Below the pieces are notes generated by a model. That model did not search any database, was not told where the DNA came from, and saw only the letters and a list, made by a program, of their open reading frames with translations. Both the position numbers and the translations under genes were made by a program. A stretch of DNA of 16,457 nucleotides, taken from an uncultured Oscillospiraceae bacterium. Lineage in GTDB: Bacteria > Bacillota > Clostridia > Oscillospirales > Acutalibacteraceae. Positions 1-6,917 of this stretch are shown here, piece by piece. Position 1 is the stretch's first letter, and each line of letters begins with the position of its first letter. The DNA lies in NCBI GenBank assembly GCA_958451705.1, contig CAUDRD010000006.1:1-16457 (forward strand), read 5' to 3'.

Positions 1-40
1 TGTGTTATAAAATTATTCGGTTAACTGGGGGCGATTTTCG

Positions 41-604
41 ATGAACGAGAAGGATTCAATGACAGATAAGTCAAAAGAACTTTTTGTAGATAATGTCTAT
101 GATATAGCGGATATTGCCGTTTCTGCGGTTATAGTGATATTTGTCATATTTGTTTTTCTTTTCAGAATAGTGGGTGTAGTAGGCGATTCTATGGTTCCTA
201 CTCTTCACCAGGGAGACTGGCTTATGGTTTCAAGCAGCAGCTATGAACCCGAGGCAGGGGATGTGGTCATAATAACCCAGCCAAACGCCTTTAACGAGCC
301 CATTGTAAAACGAATAATTGCCACGGAAGGACAGACGGTCGATATAGATTATTCAAAAGGTGAGGTCTATGTGGACGGTAATCTTCTTGATGAGCCCTAC
401 ATAAATGAACCTACTACCGATGACACAGAATGTGACGTTCAGTTTCCCGTAACTGTGCCGGAAGGTCATGTGTTTGTAATGGGTGACAATCGAAACCACT
501 CTACCGACAGCCGTTCTAAAATGGTTGGTTTTATTGATGAAAGATATATATTAGGTGAGGTTTCGGCGCGTTTGTTCCCATTTGGTGATTTTAAAGTTGA
601 GTAA
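41..604 (+). CDS. lepB: Type I signal peptidase (SipS/LepB family)
   Basis: Membrane serine protease that removes signal peptides from exported proteins on the outer face of the cytoplasmic membrane. The 187-residue protein has one N-terminal membrane segment (about residues 24-45) followed by an extracytoplasmic catalytic domain. The box GDSMVPTL holds the nucleophile Ser50, VKRIIATEG holds the general base Lys90, and GDNRNHSTDSR (about 148-158) is the conserved box E. The length fits the short Gram-positive family rather than the longer E. coli LepB. I chose ATG 41, preceded by a G-rich stretch (GGGGGCG, 28-34); ATG 59, in frame, is a possible later start. A hairpin separates it from rbgA downstream, a neighbour pairing common in Firmicutes. 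Family assignment is secure; the exact start is less so. Confidence 0.95.
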   Translation: MNEKDSMTDKSKELFVDNVYDIADIAVSAVIVIFVIFVFLFRIVGVVGDSMVPTLHQGDWLMVSSSSYEPEAGDVVIITQPNAFNEPIVKRIIATEGQTVDIDYSKGEVYVDGNLLDEPYINEPTTDDTECDVQFPVTVPEGHVFVMGDNRNHSTDSRSKMVGFIDERYILGEVSARLFPFGDFKVE

Positions 605-611
605 ATAAAAC

Positions 612-645
612 AATATCCGCAGCTTGCTTTGCGGATATTTTCTTA
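612..645 (+). terminator. Intercistronic hairpin, probable intrinsic terminator or attenuator
   Basis: A perfect 10-bp stem (AATATCCGCA 612-621 with TGCGGATATT 630-639) closes an 8-nt loop and runs into TTTTCTT. It lies only 7 bases after the lepB stop and ends just before the rbgA ribosome binding site (GGAGG 649-653). It may end lepB transcripts or only partly reduce read-through into rbgA, because no clear new promoter fits between the two genes. Confidence 0.75.
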
Positions 646-661
646 TATGGAGGCGATTAGT

Positions 662-1558
662 ATGGGAGATATGCAGCAAAAGCAGATTGTCCAATGGTTT
701 CCCGGACATATGGCAAAGACACGCCGGCTTATAAAGGAGAGCCTTTCTCTTGTAGATGCCGTTACTGAAATTGTAGATGCAAGAATACCCGAAAGCAGCC
801 GTAATCCCGAACTTGCAGAAATGATAGGGGATAAACCCCTTATCCTCCTGTTAAATAAAAGCGACCTTGCCGATAAAGAGGCCACAAAGCAGTGGCTCAG
901 CTTTTACAGGTCAAAGGGAGTTAGGGCGGTTGCGGCGGACTGCAAAAGCGGAAGCGGCCTTAACGGTTATCGTGACTGTGTAAAACAGGCCCTTGCGGAG
1001 AAAATCAAATCCAATGCTGAAAAAGGTATGGCGGGCAGACCTCTTCGCATCATGGTGGTCGGAATACCCAATACGGGTAAATCCTCCTTTATAAATAAAA
1101 TGGCAGGTAAAAACAGGGCTAAGGTTGCTGATAAACCAGGCGTAACAAGGCAGAACCAGTGGTTTGCAATAGGCGACGGCATGGAGCTGCTTGATACTCC
1201 CGGTGTGTTATGGCCGAAGTTTGAGGACCCGGCAGTAGGTGATAAACTGGCGTTTATAGGTTCCGTTAAAAATGAGGTTTTTGACCCGGAAACCCTCGCT
1301 TTAAGGCTTATAGATGTTTTGGCTTCTGATTATAAGACCCAGTTCTCTCAGAGATATAAGCTTGAGAAATTTGATATTTCACAAATGGCAAACTATGAAA
1401 TATTGGAGCTTGTGGGAAGAAAAAGAGGAATGCTCATAAGCGGCGGAGAAATAGATACTCTTCGTGCGGCGAACATGATACTAGACGAATACAAAGGCGG
1501 AAAATTCGGAAAGCTCACCTTGGAGCGTCCCAATATGTCCGAAGATAAAGGTGAATAA
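662..1558 (+). CDS. rbgA: Ribosome biogenesis GTPase RbgA (YlqF)
   Basis: Circularly permuted GTPase needed for late 50S subunit assembly in Firmicutes. With ATG 662 the protein is 298 residues, close to the roughly 280-residue family length. The G motifs appear in permuted order: G4 NKSD at 65-68, then G1 GIPNTGKS at 134-141, the G2 threonine in PGVTR at about 162, and G3 DTPG at 178-181. The N-terminal signature QWFPGHMAKTRR is typical of the family. ATG 662 is preferred because GGAGG lies at 649-653 with good spacing; an upstream TTG at 629 would sit inside the hairpin and has no ribosome binding site. The TAA at 1556-1558 is immediately followed by the ATG of the GtrA gene, so the two are probably co-translated. 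Confidence 0.95.
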   Translation: MGDMQQKQIVQWFPGHMAKTRRLIKESLSLVDAVTEIVDARIPESSRNPELAEMIGDKPLILLLNKSDLADKEATKQWLSFYRSKGVRAVAADCKSGSGLNGYRDCVKQALAEKIKSNAEKGMAGRPLRIMVVGIPNTGKSSFINKMAGKNRAKVADKPGVTRQNQWFAIGDGMELLDTPGVLWPKFEDPAVGDKLAFIGSVKNEVFDPETLALRLIDVLASDYKTQFSQRYKLEKFDISQMANYEILELVGRKRGMLISGGEIDTLRAANMILDEYKGGKFGKLTLERPNMSEDKGE

Positions 1559-1559
1559 A

Positions 1560-2018
1560 ATGAAAAATTTTATCGAAAAGGTTTTTAAAGCTCTTTTTAA
1601 TAAAGAAACCATAACCTATGTAATATTCGGTGTCCTCACAACTGCCGTTAACTATGCTGTTTTTTGGGCAGGAATAGAGATTTTAGGAGAAGCTTATCAT
1701 TTGCTTGTAAATGCAATAGCTTTTGTGCTTTCTGCGGCCTTTGCCTATGTCACCAATAAGCTCTTTGTATTCGAAAGTAAGTCATGGGCTTTTAAAGTAA
1801 TAGCTAAAGAGATTTCATCATTTTTCAGCGCAAGACTTGCTTCCTTTTTCTTTGAAGAGGCAGGACTCCTTCTTTTTGTGGATATACTCAAAGTGGGAGA
1901 AAAAGAGATTTTCGGCATCAGCGGAGTGATGATTGTAAAACTCATACTTGCAGTTGTGGTAGTTATAGTAAACTATGTTTTAAGTAAATTCTTGATTTTT
2001 AAAAAGAAGAAAGACTGA
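1560..2018 (+). CDS. GtrA-family four-helix membrane protein
   Basis: A 152-residue integral membrane protein with about four hydrophobic helices (roughly 19-38, 46-64, 86-110 and 122-144) and short charged ends. Family marks are GVLTTAVNYAVF in helix 1, YVTNKLFVF after helix 2 and NYVLSKFLIFKKKK at the C-terminus. GtrA-like proteins are linked to moving or flipping polyprenyl-phosphate-linked sugars for cell-surface glycosylation, but the substrate here cannot be read from sequence. ATG 1560 is chosen because AAAGGTG at 1547-1553 is a reasonable Shine-Dalgarno; a GTG at 1551 is in frame but overlaps rbgA and lacks a site. It is packed against rbgA (1-nt gap) and the methyltransferase (5-nt gap), implying one transcript. 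Confidence 0.85.
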   Translation: MKNFIEKVFKALFNKETITYVIFGVLTTAVNYAVFWAGIEILGEAYHLLVNAIAFVLSAAFAYVTNKLFVFESKSWAFKVIAKEISSFFSARLASFFFEEAGLLLFVDILKVGEKEIFGISGVMIVKLILAVVVVIVNYVLSKFLIFKKKKD

Positions 2019-2023
2019 TATAT

Positions 2024-2737
2024 ATGGATATAAAAATACGCAGCGACGAAAAGCTCTATATGAACGAGCTTAAGAAGTGGCTGCGTGAAGAAAAGGAAAC
2101 TCCTCTTGAAGAAATGGACAGCTTTTTCCAAAAGCGCATCGAAGGCTATGAAGAACATATGTCCATTTGGAAAGAGGCATACCGTAAAATGGCTCTTCTT
2201 ATACCGGAAAATGCAGGGAATATTCTGGATCTCGGCTGCGGAACGGGACTTGAGCTTGATGAAATTTTTAAAGTATATCCCGATATCTGTGTCACAGGCA
2301 TAGACTTGTGCTCTGATATGCTTGAAAAGTTAAAGGAAAAACACGGCGATAAAAACATCAATATTATCTGCGGCGATTATTTTACTGTAGATTTCGGGAA
2401 AGAGATTTATGACCTTGCAATTTCCTTTGAAAGTCTGCATCATTTTACTTTAAATCAGAAAAAAGAGCTTTACGGAAAAATTTATAATGCTTTAAAAGAC
2501 GGCGGAGCTTTTATGGAATGTGATTACATAGCCTGCTGTGAAGAAGAGGAGCAAATACTTTTTTCCGAATATCTTAGAAAGCGTCAAAAATGTCCTGAAA
2601 GGGAGGAAAGCTTTGTCCATTTCGATATTCCACTTACTGCCGAACATGAAATAGATGCGCTGAACTTTGCAGGGTTTAAAAACGCAGCTGTCATTGATTC
2701 AATAAACGGATCCACGTTTATTAAAGCCGTTAAATAA
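2024..2737 (+). CDS. Class I SAM-dependent methyltransferase
   Basis: A 237-residue cytoplasmic protein with a Rossmann-type methyltransferase fold. Motif I, ILDLGCGTGLELDE, spans about residues 67-80 and binds S-adenosylmethionine. An acidic residue after strand 2 (GIDLCSDML, Asp94) would contact the ribose. GDYF near 117-120 and ISFESLHHF near 133-141 match motifs II and III. The first 60 residues form a charged helical cap (KKWLREEKETPLEEM), and the C-terminal part may select the substrate, which I cannot identify. It follows the GtrA gene after 5 bases and has only a weak purine-rich site (AAGAAAGA), suggesting translational coupling. Family certain, function unknown. Confidence 0.88.
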   Translation: MDIKIRSDEKLYMNELKKWLREEKETPLEEMDSFFQKRIEGYEEHMSIWKEAYRKMALLIPENAGNILDLGCGTGLELDEIFKVYPDICVTGIDLCSDMLEKLKEKHGDKNINIICGDYFTVDFGKEIYDLAISFESLHHFTLNQKKELYGKIYNALKDGGAFMECDYIACCEEEEQILFSEYLRKRQKCPEREESFVHFDIPLTAEHEIDALNFAGFKNAAVIDSINGSTFIKAVK

Positions 2738-2754
2738 TATAAATCTGATTTTAT

Positions 2755-2779
2755 TTATTAAGTAGCTTTTTCTTAATAA
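2755..2779 (+). terminator. Weak AT-only hairpin after the methyltransferase gene
   Basis: An 8-bp perfect inverted repeat (TTATTAAG 2755-2762 and CTTAATAA 2772-2779) with a 9-nt T-rich loop lies 18 bases after the stop codon. It has no GC pairs in the upper stem and no following U tract, so it may only stabilise the 3' end or be chance in AT-rich DNA. Confidence 0.3.
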
Positions 2780-2856
2780 GACTAAAAAAAGGTAAAACAT
2801 AAACAGTATTGTGCATATTTACAAAATAAAATTAGTTAATTTGAATAGTTTTTCAA

Positions 2857-2885
2857 TTGATTGTCCGATATTTTATTGCTAAAAT
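2857..2885 (+). promoter_or_regulatory. Predicted sigma-A promoter for the phosphoesterase gene
   Basis: TTGATT (2857-2862), a 17-bp spacer and TAAAAT (2880-2885) are close to the TTGACA/TATAAT consensus. The predicted start of transcription near 2892 gives a short leader to the AGGAGGG site (2908-2914) and ATG 2922. A dyad overlaps the promoter. Confidence 0.55.
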
Positions 2886-2907
2886 AGTGTCGGACAATTA
2901 TTTTTTT
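2860..2907 (+). promoter_or_regulatory. Dyad over the promoter; candidate operator and/or terminator
   Basis: ATTGTCCGA (2860-2868) is mirrored exactly by TCGGACAAT (2890-2898). Inside it a second pair, TATTTTA/TAAAATA (2869-2875 and 2880-2886), extends the stem with a 3-nt bulge. The outer arms flank the -10 box, as an operator would. The dyad is followed by TATTTTTTT, so an RNA reading through from upstream could also form an intrinsic terminator. Confidence 0.5.
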
Positions 2908-2921
2908 AGGAGGGAAAACTT

Positions 2922-3833
2922 ATGTTTATCGTGAGCCTTTTAAGAAAAGCAGTGTCGGCTGTCATGTCATTTTTTGTTTTACTTTGGACCGGTATATTTT
3001 TCGGCGGAAGCGGAGCCGAAGTTCAGAATGTAGAAAACTACAATCTGAATTTTACAGTTCTCTCCGATGTGCATATGGAGGGAAATAACGGAAACACCTT
3101 CAAAATGTTTTCAAAAATACTTGCGGATATTAAAAATAACGTCAAAAGTGACGCTGTCGTTTTTCTCGGTGATGATACTATGAATGGCCAGATAATAGAA
3201 AATCTGTTTTTTCATGGCTTTATAAATCAAATTAAACCTGCCGAAAAAATTTATACAGTTATGGGGAACCATGATACAGGCAACGGAATAAATGAATATG
3301 ATAAGCTGTCGGAACGCTTTTGGAGCTACTATAACGATTTTACCGGTGAAAACATAACGGATAAGCCTTATTATTACAGAGAAGTAAAGGGCTATTATTT
3401 TATTTTCCTTGGCTCTGAGGAAGATAATATAAATACAAGCTTTATTTCCCAGGAGCAGCTCAACTGGCTTGACAGTGTTTTAGACTTAAACAAAGGAACC
3501 GGACGTCCGGTATTTGTGTTTAACCATCATCCTTACAATTACCTTGACAGTGAGGAGAATGCAGCAGAACTTGAAAGAATACTTACAGAGCACAGCAATG
3601 TTTTTTATCTGAGCGGACATACACATACAACAAAGATGACCTTTGAAAATTTAGATGAGGATTCATACAGCATAAATCTGCCTCGTTGCACAGACGAAAG
3701 TGACAACTTTGATGAAAACGATTCCGGTCTCGGTGTGCAGATATATGTTTACGATGATACAGTGCAGATAAAGTCACGCAGATATTACACATCCCAGTGG
3801 GGAAGCTATGACTTTACCTATGAGATTAAATAA
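2922..3833 (+). CDS. Membrane-anchored calcineurin-like metallophosphoesterase
   Basis: A 303-residue phosphoesterase with a two-metal active site. The metal ligands are visible in order: DVH (Asp49, His51), GDD (Asp84), GNHD (Asn116, His117), the NHH pair at 201-203 and GHTH (His233, His235). The first 28 residues are one hydrophobic helix after a short basic start, so the enzyme is probably exported and anchored outside the membrane; no lipobox cysteine is present. The substrate is not evident; relatives act on phosphomonoesters, diesters or nucleotides. The start is set by AGGAGGG at 2908-2914, 7 bases before ATG. It is the first gene after a dyad-covered promoter and may share a transcript with the zinc-ribbon gene 63 bases downstream. 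Confidence 0.87.
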   Translation: MFIVSLLRKAVSAVMSFFVLLWTGIFFGGSGAEVQNVENYNLNFTVLSDVHMEGNNGNTFKMFSKILADIKNNVKSDAVVFLGDDTMNGQIIENLFFHGFINQIKPAEKIYTVMGNHDTGNGINEYDKLSERFWSYYNDFTGENITDKPYYYREVKGYYFIFLGSEEDNINTSFISQEQLNWLDSVLDLNKGTGRPVFVFNHHPYNYLDSEENAAELERILTEHSNVFYLSGHTHTTKMTFENLDEDSYSINLPRCTDESDNFDENDSGLGVQIYVYDDTVQIKSRRYYTSQWGSYDFTYEIK

Positions 3834-3896
3834 CTTCCTTTATTTGCGTAGCAGTCTTTATCCATAAACATCAGCATTAATTTATAAGGAGTTTTA

Positions 3897-4190
3897 ATGT
3901 GTATGAGATGTAACAAGAAAACATCAGCGAAAAAACCGATTAAATATACTGAGAATGCCGGTTCCTTCTACATACGTTTAAAAAAGCATAAGTGTCCTGA
4001 ATGCGGCGGCAGAGTACAGGTGAGATATACCAGTAAATATGTAAATGCAAAATCACCTGAAGCAAAAAATCATGACTTTTCTAATCTGACAGGAGATATA
4101 GAACTCAGAAAAATTTACTTTTACTGTACCAATTGTTGTAGCAGTATCTCTTTTGAGGACATGAAAAACTTTGAAAAAAACGGTCTTTAA
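3897..4190 (+). CDS. Small zinc-ribbon protein of unknown function
   Basis: A 97-residue, basic, cysteine-rich protein. Three Cys clusters stand out: MCMRC (Cys2, Cys5), CPEC (Cys33, Cys36) and CTNCC (Cys77, Cys80, Cys81). The second and third knuckles are spaced like the two halves of a zinc ribbon enclosing a beta-rich stretch (GGRVQVRY to KIYFYC). This could bind nucleic acid or protein; several phage and transcription-related ribbons look like this, but I do not recognise the family. AAGGAG at 3886-3891 supports ATG 3897; an in-frame ATG two codons later is possible. It may be transcribed with the phosphoesterase, since no terminator is seen between them. Confidence 0.72.
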   Translation: MCMRCNKKTSAKKPIKYTENAGSFYIRLKKHKCPECGGRVQVRYTSKYVNAKSPEAKNHDFSNLTGDIELRKIYFYCTNCCSSISFEDMKNFEKNGL

Positions 4191-4206
4191 ATTCAAATTT
4201 CTGTGG

Positions 4207-4225
4207 TGCAAATTTATAAATTGCA
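4207..4225. promoter_or_regulatory. AT-rich palindrome upstream of the ABC operon
   Basis: A perfect 12-bp palindrome, AATTTATAAATT (4211-4222), is extended by TGC and GCA on its two sides with a one-base bulge. It lies 17 bases after the zinc-ribbon stop and about 40 bases before the predicted ABC promoter. It could be an upstream operator or a weak 3' hairpin. Confidence 0.3.
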
Positions 4226-4258
4226 AAAGTTCGATATTTCAAGGAGGTAAATATATAA

Positions 4259-4308
4259 AAATTGTTGAATTTGTCGGATTTTATGGTAAAATAGCATCAT
4301 AACAATTT
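4259..4308. promoter_or_regulatory. Inverted repeat bracketing the ABC operon promoter
   Basis: AAATTGTT (4259-4266) and AACAATTT (4301-4308) are exact reverse complements that enclose the -35 and -10 boxes. A repressor such as the GntR-family proteins often linked to this type of ABC operon could bind here, but no regulator gene is present in the window. Confidence 0.35.
4265..4292 (+). promoter_or_regulatory. Predicted sigma-A promoter for the ABC transporter operon
   Basis: TTGAAT (4265-4270), a 16-bp spacer and TAAAAT (4287-4292). The spacer contains TGTCGGATTTTAT, which resembles TGTCCGATATTTTAT in the promoter at 2857-2885, hinting at a shared regulator or simply similar promoter architecture. 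Confidence 0.5.
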
Positions 4309-4327
4309 GCAAAATGCTGCAAAATGC
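4308..4327 (+). repeat. Tandem 10-bp direct repeat in the ABC operon leader
   Basis: TGCAAAATGC occurs twice head to tail (4308-4317, 4318-4327), between the promoter and the GGAGG site at 4334-4338. It may be a regulatory half-site array or a small slippage duplication. Confidence 0.6.
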
Positions 4328-4344
4328 TACTACGGAGGTAAACA

Positions 4345-5052
4345 ATGCATCTTATACTAAACGATGTAAAGAAAAATTTTTCAGAAAAGGAAGTACTTAA
4401 AGGAGTCAACTTTTCATTTGAAAAAGGTAAAATTTACGGGCTTCTCGGACGAAACGGTGCGGGAAAAACAACTCTGTTTAACTGCATAAGCGAAGATATA
4501 AAAGCCGACAGCGGCAAAATAACCGTTTAAGAAAACGGAAAGGAAAGAGATATAAATTCTGCCGATATTGGCTATGTGCTCTCTACACCTATTGTTCCGG
4601 AATTTTTAACGGCAGGGGAGTTTTTAAAGTTCTTTCTTGATATAAACAAGCCTGAAAAATCCAATCCTCAGGAGATGGATAAATATTTTGATCTTATGAA
4701 AATTGCCCCCGAAGACCGCAACAAGCTGATGAAGGATTATTCCCACGGTATGAAAAACAAGATGCAAATGCTTGTAAATTTCATTGCGGATCCGGCAATT
4801 CTGCTCCTTGACGAACCTCTTACATCCTTTGATGTTGTTGTTGCAGATGAGATGAAGCAGGTTTTACGCAGCTTAAAAGAAGAACATATAATAATTTTTT
4901 CTACCCACATTTTGGAGCTTGCACTGGATTTGTGTGATGAAATAGTTATTTTAAACGATGGTGTTCTTGAGGGAATAGCAAAAGAGCATCTTGATAATGA
5001 AGAGTTTAAAGATAAAATTATCGCTGCTCTGAGAGGTGACGGGGATGATTAA
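4345..5052 (+). pseudogene. ABC transporter ATP-binding protein, interrupted by an in-frame stop
   Basis: Read through, the frame encodes about 235 residues of a normal ABC ATPase, but codon 62 is TAA (4528-4530). The first part carries Walker A (GRNGAGKTT, about 35-43). The second part, in the same frame, carries the signature YSHGMKNKMQ, Walker B LLLDEPLTSFD and the H-loop FSTH. Neither half alone could hydrolyse ATP. No indel is needed, so a single substitution (for example CAA or GAA to TAA) explains it. GGAGG at 4334-4338 supports ATG 4345; GTG 4576 is the first plausible restart in the second half and has no good ribosome binding site. The permease start overlaps its end by 8 bases. It could be a recent pseudogene, a sequencing error or, less likely, a read-through gene. 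Confidence 0.8.
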
Positions 5053-6619
5053 AACTTTTGCTCATTCTTTTCGCCTGGCCAATGCTTATAAAGTAAACAC
5101 TGTAATATATTCTTTAAAATCAATACCTCTTGTCAAACATCTTCTCCCTGACAGCCTTTATTCAAGCAAAGGACTTAAAACCTTTGCGGCGATTATAAGT
5201 GCAATTTGGCAGTTCTTGATGATATTTTTCGGTAAAGTCATTTACATAGGTTTAATGGTTTACTTGCCTGCAAGCCTGATGGATAATCCCGAAAGTGCCT
5301 TTTTAAACATTCTCTTTTTTCTTACTCTTGCGGGTGGTATTACCAATACAGGACTTTTTGACCCGTCCCGTGATAAATATTACGCAATGTTTATAATGCG
5401 TCTTGATGCGAGAGACTACACCGTCTCAAATTATATTTATTATATTATAAAAACCTTTGTTGGATTTTTAGCCGTTACCGCTGCTTTTGGTTTTTTCTGC
5501 GGTATAAATATCTTTTATTGCCTTGTAATTCCATTTACAGTATGTGCAGTAAAAGCTGTTTTCGGCAGTCTTTCTCTTATGTATGATTCGCAGCACATAA
5601 CTAATTTAAAGCATGAAGGATTCCCGTATTCTGCTGTATTAGCTGTTGACGCTGTGTTTATTGCTGCGGCGTATATTCCGGCTTATTTCTCACGTTCTGT
5701 TTCCGGTAAGGTTATTGTTATAGTAACTCTTCTGCTTGTAGTCGGAGCTGTGTTTGCTTTTTCTTATATAATTAAATTTAAAGATTACAGAACGATACAG
5801 CGTTTTGTTCTCAACCCTCAAAATCTTGCCATGAATAAAAGTGTTGAGACACAGAGAACCCAGAGTATGTTCAACGGGAAAATTGATACCGATGTAAATA
5901 TTACCAGCAACAAAACTGGCTATAAATATTTCAACGAAATATTTATGAAGCGTCACTCAAAAATACTTACTAAGTCCGCAAAGAAAATTACTATTGTTTT
6001 ATTGGTTATTCTTGCTGTTTTCATTTGGGTCTGCCTATTTATTCCGGATTCAAACATAGAAATTAACAAATTTATTTTAAATAAGCTTTCCCTGTTTCTT
6101 ATTGTAATGTACTTTATAAACAGAGGACGTACAATGACTCAGGCTATGTTCGTAAACTGTGACCACAGTATGCTTTTATACCGCTTTTATCGTCAGCCTG
6201 TGGCAATTTTAAGTTTGTTTATACAAAGGCTGAAATATATTGTGCTTGTAAATTTGATGCCGGCTTCTGTAATAGCGGTAGGTTTGCCGCTGCTGCTTTA
6301 CCTCAGCGGCGGAACTAAAAAAACATTTCTTTATCCGCTTATATTTTTTACAATAATAGCGATGTCTCTTTTCTTCTCCGTTCATACAATGGTGCTCTAT
6401 TATCTCATGCAGCCATATAACGAAAATATGGAGATGAAAAATGCTGCTTATGCAATTGTTAACGCAATAACTTATTTTGTGTGTTATTATGTAATGGATA
6501 AAGAAATTCCTGTCATAATTTTCGGAATAAGCGTTTGCGCTTTCAGTCTAATATATGTATGTGTTTCTTTTGCAATAGCTTACAGGCTGGCGCCTAAAAC
6601 GTTTCGAATCAGGCGCTGA
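5045..6619 (+). CDS. ABC transporter permease, large polytopic type
   Basis: A 524-residue membrane protein with about 11-12 hydrophobic segments in two groups, split by a polar stretch of roughly 60 residues (about 250-310, including FVLNPQNLAMNKSVETQRTQ and the MKRHSKIL region). This fits the large ABC permeases that pair with a small stand-alone ATPase in Firmicutes; substrates are often peptides or drugs, but nothing here specifies one. ATG 5045 overlaps the ATPase stop by 8 bases and has AGAGGTGA at 5032-5039; a GTG at 5036 is in frame but less likely. The permease frame is intact although its ATPase is interrupted, which suggests recent damage or that another ATPase can serve it. A terminator follows. 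Confidence 0.82.
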   Translation: MIKTFAHSFRLANAYKVNTVIYSLKSIPLVKHLLPDSLYSSKGLKTFAAIISAIWQFLMIFFGKVIYIGLMVYLPASLMDNPESAFLNILFFLTLAGGITNTGLFDPSRDKYYAMFIMRLDARDYTVSNYIYYIIKTFVGFLAVTAAFGFFCGINIFYCLVIPFTVCAVKAVFGSLSLMYDSQHITNLKHEGFPYSAVLAVDAVFIAAAYIPAYFSRSVSGKVIVIVTLLLVVGAVFAFSYIIKFKDYRTIQRFVLNPQNLAMNKSVETQRTQSMFNGKIDTDVNITSNKTGYKYFNEIFMKRHSKILTKSAKKITIVLLVILAVFIWVCLFIPDSNIEINKFILNKLSLFLIVMYFINRGRTMTQAMFVNCDHSMLLYRFYRQPVAILSLFIQRLKYIVLVNLMPASVIAVGLPLLLYLSGGTKKTFLYPLIFFTIIAMSLFFSVHTMVLYYLMQPYNENMEMKNAAYAIVNAITYFVCYYVMDKEIPVIIFGISVCAFSLIYVCVSFAIAYRLAPKTFRIRR

Positions 6620-6643
6620 CATTAAATTTGGTTTTGCTAATAG

Positions 6644-6673
6644 GACCTGTCTGTTTTGCAGATAGGTCTTTTC
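6644..6673 (+). terminator. Intrinsic terminator of the ABC operon
   Basis: GACCTGTCTGT (6644-6654) pairs with GCAGATAGGTC (6658-6668) in an 11-bp stem with two G-T wobbles and a 3-nt loop, followed by TTTTC. It lies 24 bases after the permease stop. Confidence 0.8.
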
Positions 6674-6818
6674 ACTTTACGATTTTTAAAGTTAACATAT
6701 ATTGATCACCTTTAGAATATGACGACAATTTATTATTTTAAGATAAATCTTTAGGTGCAATTTACTTATTTCAGCGATCATATTTTAAAATTAATTGTAT
6801 TTACAAAAAAGATTTCGG
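6674..6818. other. AT-rich intergenic stretch without a recognised gene
   Basis: About 145 bases between the ABC terminator and the sigma-factor promoter. I see no credible reading frame. An imperfect 10-bp pair (TAGAATATGA near 6713 and TCATATTTTA near 6778, one wobble) and a TGATCA palindrome near 6702 are present, but both are weak in DNA this AT-rich. Confidence 0.4.
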
Positions 6819-6860
6819 TTGAGAAAATGCTTTAGTTGTTTTATACTATAACGGTATAAA
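6819..6860 (+). promoter_or_regulatory. Predicted sigma-A promoter with overlapping dyad, sigma-factor operon
   Basis: TTGAGA (6819-6824), a 17-bp spacer and TATACT (6842-6847) make a strong match to the vegetative consensus. A 7-bp inverted repeat, TTTATAC (6840-6846) and GTATAAA (6854-6860), covers the -10 box and the predicted start point and could be an operator. The leader to ATG 6918 is about 65 nt. Confidence 0.6.
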
Positions 6861-6917
6861 GCGAAAAAGAGCACATTTTAGCGATATGGTGTGAAAATAT
6901 TTAGGGAGATTAAAAGA

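Noticed and set aside
1..40. Possible tail of an upstream gene (a frame closing at TAA 22-24, or one ending in the ATGA at 41-44)
   Set aside because: Too short to tell a real C-terminus from chance; no recognisable residues such as the end of ribosomal protein L19.
629..661. Upstream TTG start for rbgA
   Set aside because: It lies in the hairpin and has no Shine-Dalgarno; ATG 662 with GGAGG fits the family N-terminus.
4242..4293. Short peptide gene after the AAGGAGG at 4242-4248
   Set aside because: The nearest usable codon gives about nine residues before a stop and overlaps the promoter; treated as an orphan site only.
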